In this document: in pieces, positions 56,767-64,000 of the stretch | Numbering within the stretch: position 1 is the stretch's first letter | Layout of the letters: each line of letters starts with the position of its first letter | Source of the DNA: Nageia nagi | Lineage: Eukaryota > Pinophyta | DNA: 64,000 nucleotides | Direction of reading: 5' to 3' | NCBI GenBank assembly: GCA_050084985.1 | Contig: JBITNC010000001.1 | Coordinates: 157,666,001 to 157,730,000 of the forward strand | Program-made: the position numbers and the translations under genes | The notes under the pieces: model-generated | Database searches by the model: none | What the model was told of the DNA's origin: nothing | Seen by the model: the letters and a program-made list of their open reading frames with translations, nothing else

Positions 56767-57000
56767 TGAAGTTATTTAATACAAACAATAAATTGAATCA
56801 CATAAGTGGAGTGAAGGGGGGGTGTGTTAGCTCAAAAAACACTTGATAAAAATTCTAAATTAAAATAGCAAGAGGAGAGAAATAGAGTAAGAGCTCATTG
56901 CATGCCATTGTAAACTCATCAAAACACCACCATAATAAAAAAGGAGATTTTTTGTTGGATGTAGTACAAACTAGGGTAATTATTTGTATCCATATTTTGT
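56767..57000 (-). repeat. 5' LTR remnant of C3
   Basis: The first 45 bp match 52409-52455; beyond that similarity is weak and the upper end is unknown. Confidence 0.55.
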
Positions 57001-57087
57001 GAGTGTTTGGTTTATTCTCTTCATTACATTTTATTTATTTCTCCACTATTAATTTTCATAAGCACTTAGCAAGAATATGTGTGAAGT

Positions 57088-57165
57088 GCATCCGTAGTTA
57101 AGTGGTACAGGGCACCCGATTATGGATTATAGGCACTAGGGTTTCAAGGGGCCACATACATGTAC
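57088..57165 (+). mobile_element. tRNA-like SINE head or decayed tRNA pseudogene
   Basis: A-box TAGTTAAGTGGT at 57095-57106 and B-box-like GGGTTTCAAG at 57139-57148 start 44 nt apart, the spacing in a tRNA. The B box differs from GGTTCGA by C-to-T changes, and acceptor and T stems do not pair well. No clear tail or target duplication. A degraded SINE head is more likely than a functional tRNA. Confidence 0.5.
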
Positions 57166-58641
57166 AAGGTACCCTTGATTATTATAATAAGTAATATCAA
57201 AACTAAAATTTCAATTTACAATACAAAAAATAGAATTTAACATTAAATATGATATCTAATATCTCTTACTAATTGGTTAAAACCCTTCAAATAGATAGTA
57301 TGAACATATAAAAGATAATAATGAGAATATAACCATAGCATATAAATAAGTAAAGTTTATATCATATGCATGATATTTTTATATATATGATTTTACTTAA
57401 ACTATGATAAGATTCTTTAATGTTACTAATGAGAGGATGTTAGTACCAAGACTCTTTTGCCATGATGTATAAAAGAGTTTGATATTAGATCATTTTATAT
57501 ATGAATCTATGATTAAAATGACTAATCATAAATTATGATTTCATTGATTATGGAATTGATTCTAGATGAAATACAAGTTGATTTTTATATTTCTAAGATG
57601 GTAATCCCACTCTATTACAATATAAAAATCAATATACTATATTGTGGTGTATAACAATAAAAATATAATAAAACCATGTAGAAAATACACACATTCTATG
57701 TCTAGAGATATAAATACTATAAATGGAGGATATATTTTGAAGTATATACATTTAACCTTAAATATTTATAATATTTTAAATTAGAACCTATGTTTGATCT
57801 TAGTATAACAAATTAGTAAAAAAAATAATAATAGTCTTTAAGTAATTTGCAATGGATGTGCTTATGGATCTATAAAACTTTGTAGGTCTACCTAAATCCT
57901 TTTTTGGTATAGAGATTAGGTAAGCATTTGAGAAATATAAATTAATTATTTATTTCATAAATGTTTGTGTGTATAACTAGTATTTTTATGATTTCAAGAT
58001 GCTTGAATATGTAAGAAATATTTATATATTTTCTAACCTCTTCTAATTTCACTCATTTTCCATCCTTATCACTTTCATCTATCTCCAACATAATCCATCT
58101 CCCCTTTTTTGATATCATATTTATAACTCTTCTCATATTAATAGACCTATATCCTATCAAACAACTCCTTAATTTGGTACTCTCTCTCCTATGTCAACTT
58201 GTCATTTAAGGGGTATATAAATTATCACCACCATGACATCATATAAAGTTGTACATCAAATCATCCTTGATCATCTAATGTCAAGATTCAAAATAAAAAA
58301 AAGTGTCATATTTGGGACATCCAAGTTGAAATTTATAATCACTTCATAGATTTAAAGGTTTGTATATTGCATTATATATCCACAACATAGTACAAAAATG
58401 AGAAAATTTTAAGCATAGAAAACTACACCCTCACCCATCACATAACCTACATTTAATGTTACATTGATATTAAATATTTCTTTAGTATTTGATATAAATC
58501 CTATCACTAATATTGTATGCTACATAATTTAAGATAACTTAAATCCATGTCACTAGTTACATCATCTTCCATGTCACCAACCCATACATCAATAATAATA
58601 AAATCAAATATCAAAATCTCTAAAAATCCATATGACCATCT
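57166..58641. other. No gene seen
   Basis: Very AT-rich, no domain or repeat identified. Confidence 0.5.
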
Positions 58642-59077
58642 TGTAGATGCCTAAAAATTAATTCTTATTAATTAATCATTCATTTTTATAGCATAAATGG
58701 ATATTTATTGTAAAAAAGGGTTTAAATATACCCAAAGCAATGTAATTGATGTAAAAGGATCACTAAACAATGTAAGTAGTGTCAAATATTAATAAAGGCA
58801 TCATAAATTATATAATATGTGATGATCCCAAGAAAAAGAGTGGATCAATATGTTTCTATAAAATAATATCTAGAGCAAATAATTCCCTATCAAATAATTA
58901 GATAGGTTGATATATGCACATAATATCATCCAAACAATAATGACATTTTGTAACACCACCTATATGAGGATCTGTTATCTATTCTTCATTACACTTTACA
59001 TATTTTAATTTTAATACTTGATTTAATATATTTTATGATGTTGGTGCCATGAAAAATTTAAGATAAAAGCACCCACA
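58642..59077 (+). repeat. 5' LTR of G2
   Basis: Starts TGTAGATGCCTAAAAATT and ends ...ACCCACA. It matches the reverse complement of 11336-12534 throughout, for example AATGTAATTGATGTAAAAGGATCA. Confidence 0.82.
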
Positions 59078-59499
59078 TAGTGGTTCTAAGATCTAACCGA
59101 GCCCAAATTGAGCGAATATGCTCATTTGCAACTTGATGATACATATATGATAAAAGGTAGCACTTTTTTATTTATGAATACTGGTATATTATCATATATG
59201 CTTAAATAATTACATAGTAGAGAAATATTACTTTATTTGGTTACTTGCACATTATTTTTGTCTACATTTTGATGAATTTAAAGTTTTGAATAATCTTTAT
59301 CCTCCTGGTTGATATATAGCATAATTCTATAACAAATTCAATTACATTGACATCATTCTTTACCTATTCATAGAGCATTGATGTTGTTAAGATGAATGGA
59401 ATAAATTCACATAATTTTTCCAATTTATGGTACATGATATCATAAATTTTGTGAAGGGTGCAATTATATCGAAAGTTTCTACCAATATTACTCAACTTG

Positions 59500-60200
59500 T
59501 AGTTGATGCTACCATAACTGCAAGAATGTCAAAGATTAAGAATGATAAAAGATCTTAGCAAAAGTAATAAGAATTTTATGGTGTATTCACCACACCATTA
59601 TTGGTAGATATCCATAATTTTCTCCTACCACTCGATCTCAAGGGCCCCAAGTCTAAGATGTTCAGTGGAAATCAGGACCCAAAATAACATCTTATAAGCT
59701 TTCAAGAGGAGTGCTTGTTGAAATTGATATCTAAGGAGAAATTGATGGCCAAATTATTCCCAAGGAGTTTAAAAGGTGATGCTAGCCAATGGTTCTATAA
59801 TTTTCTAGATGGATCCATATATTAATTCAAATCATTGGTAAAGATATTCATAAATCAATATAAACATAATCAAGGAGCAAACTACTATTACAAAATTATG
59901 TGCCTTGCATCAAGGGACTAATGAAACCCTAGAGAAATACATTATAAGATTTAAAAACATATGGAAATTCATTCATATTAAATTATATGAAACTAAAATT
60001 TATGGTATTATTGTTAAATTTATTTTTCCAATTATTAAGCAACATGCTCTTGATTATACTACAATGGGTTTTGGAATAATGATAAAAAAAGTGTTAGAAA
60101 AAGAGAAAGTTTTGATTGAGATTGGGTCACTCAAGTATATAATTACCATATATAATAAATATAACAAAAAGCCATATACTAAAAAGGAAGAAAAGTAGGT
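59500..60200 (+). pseudogene. gypsy gag of G2
   Basis: Capsid sequence. MFSGNQDPK (59659 onward), EKLMAKLFPRSLKGDASQWF and YNFLDGS come first, with a stop or two, then an open frame at 59905-60198: MHQGTNETLEKYIIRFKNIW, HALDYTTMGFGIMIKKVLE. The KLFPxSLxGDAxQWF and QxxNExxxxYxxRFxxxW blocks are those of gypsy capsid. The N-terminal ARMSKIKNDKRS segment (about 59522) is shared with G1. After 60200, CTYHKRIRHS-like sequence suggests a zinc-finger remnant. Confidence 0.85.
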
Positions 60201-60299
60201 GAACATAGATGAAAAAACCTACTCTCACTAGATATGCTACAATAAGAAACCATGCATTCACTTTTCCTATTCAACCAAGGCTTCTATTGTAAGATATTA

Positions 60300-60835
60300 T
60301 CAAAAAGGGCTTGTTGAAGCCAATGGATAGAAAATATGAGGATCATAGTGTGTTATTTGGTTATTTAGATACTTATTGTACTTATCATAAAAGAATAAGA
60401 CACTCTAAAAAAAAATACAAGTCTCTTGAAGATGCCATTTTAGATCTGATTATATAAGGGAAGTATGAAATCAAAGAAAATGATTTAGATCTAGAGCAAG
60501 CAATCAATAATATATCGATGGGTGAGGAGATTTGTTCTCCAATTAGAAGGTTCAGCCAAAGTCCATCCCAAATCTAGTTACTACTAAATAAGTAAGTCTC
60601 CCTCCTAATCCTAAAGCTTATAGCATGATAGAACAATTGAAAACTACTCCTAATAAAATTACTTTGTATGATCTCATTAGTAGATCTAAAAAATATAGAG
60701 ATATCCTATATGAGTTATTCAAAAAGGAAAATGTTTCCAAAAATATTTTTGCTGCATTATTTTATAAAAAAATCCAACCCATTAAAGACTATGGGTGAAA
60801 CTAGGAAGTTGAGTCCACTTGAAGGGGAAGTGGGT
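60300..60835 (+). pseudogene. Region between gag and protease of G2
   Basis: Reads YKSLEDAILDLI, then AYSMIEQLKTTPNKITLYD and LISRSKKYRDILYELFKKE with few stops. The pattern EQL(K)xTPAxISxxxLLxxSxxHRxxLxxxL precedes protease in Tat-like gypsy elements. It stops where the G3 LTR begins. Confidence 0.7.
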
Positions 60836-61641
60836 TGTTGATATGCATTTTGGTACACCTAGGGTTTTGGCCTAAATGAGCTAAATACACATAAACATTT
60901 AGGTATATAGTATATAATCTATTTAACTCAAATAAACATAAATGAATAATAAAAAATAGAGAGTATAGTAGTGTAATAATGGAACTATGAATTACATCGA
61001 TGTTGAGCTACAAAATAAATGCACACATTAAAGAGATGAAAATAAAGTGTAAGATAAATATCAATGTATCCTTGCCTATGTCAAGGTCAAATCTATGTAG
61101 GGTGATCTTGTTGAATAAAGGTGACCTTTGTGTGCAAACCTCACAACCAACAATAGAAAGGATCTCAACATGAGTGCTAGATTCCAAGTGCTCAACATGG
61201 GCATTGGGTGGTAGCATTCCAAAGGAATGAGGCTTATCAAAAAGGATCAACAACAACACATGTGTTGATAATTTTATCCAAGCATATGATCATGAATATG
61301 GGTAAAATATATTTTATTGAGTGATACTAAGATTCTAATCTCAATAGGCAATATTTAGAAACATCCAAGTGTAGGGTACGTACTATCGAGATGTAATCTT
61401 GGTATTCTTTCCCTAGTTTAGAGATAGTTACATTTATATCAAGCATGATATCACCATTTTATCCCTTGTAAGAAGGTTGAAGCCATTTTGATGTACCTAA
61501 CATAAAAATAAGAACACAACTTGAGAAACATATGATAATAAGGTAAAATATGATTGAACTATGATAAAGTGTGATTAAACATATATGTAATGTTGCACCT
61601 ACATGGGACCATGTTAAGGGGACCAATTTTAGATGTCAACA
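60836..61641 (-). repeat. 3' LTR of gypsy G3
   Basis: 806 bp with canonical ends on the minus strand, TGTTGACATC...CATATCAACA. A purine tract abuts its minus-strand start at 61642. It breaks the G2 reading frame at its lower end, as an insertion would; the five bases there are TGGGT. Confidence 0.72.
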
Positions 61642-61656
61642 GATGCCCCACTTTGC
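61642..61656 (-). other. Polypurine tract of G3
   Basis: GCAAAGTGGGGCATC on the minus strand, directly before TGTTGACATC. Confidence 0.7.
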
Positions 61657-63030
61657 AAGTATAATGAGAATGAATTTTGAAATGAAATTATGCTTGCAAA
61701 GGAAGTAAAGGTAAAGAGAAGAAAAATTTGATACTTCCCTAGTTTAGCTATAGAATTGTTTAAATCATTAAGGAATAATAATGTATATTGCCCCCCCTCC
61801 TTTTCCTTGGTTATGAGATGTAATGGCTTGCATGAAGTAGAATCAACCAAAAGCAAAGAATAAATTTAAAATGAGAGAGATAAAACACCAAACTTACAAG
61901 CATATATGTGATGATTGATTTATAAAATATATATTGGTGATAATAAGAGTATATAATCATAATATTTCATCATAAATGATATAACATTAATAAAACAAGG
62001 ATGAAATTAATATAATATGCATACATAGTCTTGAGAACACTAAATATAGAAATACTCAATGCTTCATTCTTAGATGCATACATTCAAGATAATGATAAAG
62101 GTGTGTCCATATTGTCATGGGGTACATGCCTCATTCTTAGATGGAACACATGAAATCAAAACCATATATGTTAACATCACCATGATGTATATGCCCCATT
62201 CCTAGATGCAACATATGAATGAGAAAGAACTAGCATGGTGATGGTTATTTGATACCCAACCAACAAAGGTGACTCAAATATGATTGGTTTGTTTCACAAC
62301 CATGCATGGTTATAGTACCAATGATAATATGGCCATTAAGTTAATGATTAGTTTAATCCCAATCACCAAGCTAACCTAAGAAAATGATTGGTGTAATTTC
62401 AACCAAGTGATCATCAAATAGTGATGGTTATTTAACATCCACCAAATAAGGACATGATGTATCAACCAATGACTAAGCATGCTAAAAGTTAATTAAAAGG
62501 TAACAGAATAGGGAACAATACTTGTACTTACCTTTGATGAATTATTTGATTTTTTGTAGGTATGCTAGCATGGATGCTGATATGAGTGTGAACATAGATG
62601 ATAATGCAAATGCTAAGCTTCACTATGTTTCTAATCCTAGAATTATTCTAAGGTTGAGGTATTGCTACCATGAGAGATATGATTTATACGTAATATCTAA
62701 AATGATGCTAAATTACCCAAGGTATTATTTATATGACTAACTCAACCTATGTTGTTAATCTATATGGGATAACCGATTGAACTTGATTTGATGCTACCAA
62801 AATATGATGTGATTGTGATCCTTGATACATGTGATTTGTATTCCCATGTGAAATATATCAAGAATGCTAACACAGATGTTAGGATGTATGGGAAAATCTA
62901 CATAGGAAACTAGAATGGGCATTGGATTAACAGAATAACTATGGGACTAGGATCATGATAAGAAATATCTAATCTGATAATTGAGTGAAGTACAATTGCT
63001 AAAACCTATATGAAAAGCCTCCCTTATGCA
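61657..63030 (-). other. 3' untranslated region of G3, with internal repeats
   Basis: 1.4 kb between the end of integrase and the purine tract, no ORF of note. CATTCTTAGATGCAACA-like blocks recur at 62063, 62131 and 62194 (about 65 bp apart), and GATGGTTATTTRAYAYCCA-like blocks at about 62240 and 62421, with GATTGGT...AACCA variants between them. Confidence 0.6.
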
Positions 63031-64000
63031 TAAAAGGGCTTGAGGTGGTTGGCATTGGTTGAGAATTTATCAACTTTTGTTTCAACTGTTACCAATATGT
63101 ATGCACCATTTAGATATTTTATTTTGATAATGTATAGGCCCATCCAATTTGTTTCAAACTTCCCTTTGTCTTATTTTTTAGCCTATGATTTATGATGGTT
63201 CTCTTTGAGTTCTAGGTCATCCACTTGGAATTCTCTTGGTAAAATCTTCTTTCCATATGCTTTTTTATCTCTTCTTTGATAAGCTCTGAGATATTCTAAG
63301 GCATGGATTCATTTTTTATCCAATCCTTCTAGCTACTTCAATCTTGCTTTTCGTTGTTGTTCTCAATCAATTATGCCTTCTAGAGACACCCTTAATGATG
63401 GTATTTCTATTTCCAATGGTAGGATTACCTCATCTCTATAGACTAATGAAAATGGTATGCAACCTATAGCCAATATTATACTTGTTCTGTATTCTCAAAG
63501 TGCATATATGAGTTGTAAATGCCACTTTCTATGAGTTTTCTTAACTATCTTGTACAAAATGTTGAAAATGGTTTTGTTGGTTACTTTTGCTTGTCCATTC
63601 CCTTGTACATAATATGTTGATGGAAAAATTTGATTGATTTGAAGTTCTTGTAAAATCCCCTTACTTTTTTGCTTCTAAAATTCATTTTGTTATCCATGAT
63701 TACATGAGATGGAACACCAAATCTTGCTATAATATTTTCAATCATGAATTTCATAATTTGAGGATCTTTGGATGATCATAATGTTATACCTTCTTTCCAT
63801 TTTTGTAAATTATTTAGTAGAGAATAAAATAAATTTGTGTCCCTCACTAGATTTAGGGTTGATAACTCCTATTAAATTCAAAGCCCAAATAGTGAAAGGC
63901 TAAGGAGATATCATTGTGGGTAATTCACTTGAAGGAGCCTATTTCAAGTTAGCATGGTTTTGAAATTTTTCATATTTCTTAACATGTAAAATGAAATCAT
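63030..64000 (-). pseudogene. gypsy integrase of G3 (cut by window end)
   Basis: Minus-strand reading from the edge inward: ALNLIGVINPKSSEGHKFI (about 63880), GNGQAKVTNKTIFNILYKI (about 63600), RKWHLQL, IPFSLVYRDEVILPLEIEI and SLRVSLEGIID, then a C-terminal DDLELKENHHKS and final HLKPFYA near 63030. These are the late core and C-terminal domain of gypsy integrase, related to G1 but clearly a different family. Several stops occur. Confidence 0.88.

Larger units (their letters stand above)
52409..57000 (-). mobile_element. Ty1/copia element C3, minus strand
   Basis: A copia element of a different family from C1. Landmarks on the minus strand: 5' LTR remnant above 56767, canonical primer site 56764-56753, gag, protease-to-integrase region, linker, RT, RNase H, purine tract 52896-52882 and 3' LTR 52881-52409. 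Both LTRs end with the same 40-50 bp (GAAGTTATTTAATACAAA on the plus strand). Integrase is broken by about 600 bp of unrelated sequence (54610-55215). All reading frames are damaged. The upper boundary is approximate because the 5' LTR has diverged. Confidence 0.85.
58642..60835 (+). mobile_element. Ty3/gypsy element G2 (family G), interrupted at 60835
   Basis: Plus-strand copy of the same family as G1: LTR, leader, gag and the region before protease, then a switch at 60836 into the LTR of G3. Protease and pol are not seen and may lie beyond G3 outside the window. Confidence 0.8.

Noticed and set aside
57088-57165. Functional tRNA gene
   Set aside because: Acceptor and T stems do not pair and the B box is altered, so only a SINE head or pseudogene is supported.
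60821-60841. Purine tract GAAGGGGAAGTGGG followed by TGTTGATATG read as the 3' end of G2
   Set aside because: The following LTR does not match the G-family LTR at 58642 or 11336-12534; it fits better as the far end of the G3 LTR inserted into G2.

Overview
This window reads as intergenic, heterochromatin-like DNA from a large seed-plant nuclear genome. It is strongly AT-rich. I see no intact cellular gene, rRNA or conventional tRNA, and the recognisable coding sequence is decayed retroelement: Ty1/copia, Ty3/gypsy of Tat-like type, one plant L1-type LINE, and two tRNA-derived (SINE-like) pieces. The density of old, broken and nested elements would fit a gymnosperm such as a conifer, but that placement is a guess; plant origin is firm.

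Layout. 1-2160: copia pol (family C1), minus strand, cut by the window edge. 2486-2796: 46-bp minisatellite. 2797-8226: a minus-strand LTR element lacking pol ('H'), with a long leader, an ancient 61-bp repeat array, and one unfamiliar protein frame (281 aa open, about 490 codons before decay) ending on the polypurine tract. 8227-12534: minus-strand Tat-like gypsy (G1) with integrase, RNase H and RT plus a gag piece, headed by two tandem LTRs. 13010-13515: 191-bp tandem repeat. 14100-17050: decayed + strand coding, including a plant mobile domain (PMD). 18461-18677: SINE with a 13-bp target duplication. 20229-23477: a 0.75-kb direct repeat pair around a 37-bp minisatellite. 25607-27030: gypsy LTR and gag. 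27036-32835: LINE on the minus strand, split by a 1.8-kb segment carrying a 67-bp minisatellite. 32836-36510: rearranged copia LTRs with a perfect 61-bp-arm palindrome around a TA array.

36510-42653 holds nothing I can assign. 42659-51372 is a full-length copia element (same family as C1) with both 494-bp LTRs, a 5-bp target duplication, PBS, PPT, gag, protease, integrase, RT and RNase H, all disabled. 52409-57000: another copia (C3), minus strand. 57088-57165: tRNA-like SINE head. 58642-60835: gypsy LTR and gag (G2, same family as G1), into which a second gypsy (G3, minus) has inserted at 60836; G3 runs off the right edge.

The elements do not work together as a pathway. They form a layered insertion history, and several of their leader and 3' regions have generated tandem repeats. 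The least explained items are the H-element protein, the palindrome at 35348-35569, and the 3.1-kb leader of the full-length copia element.
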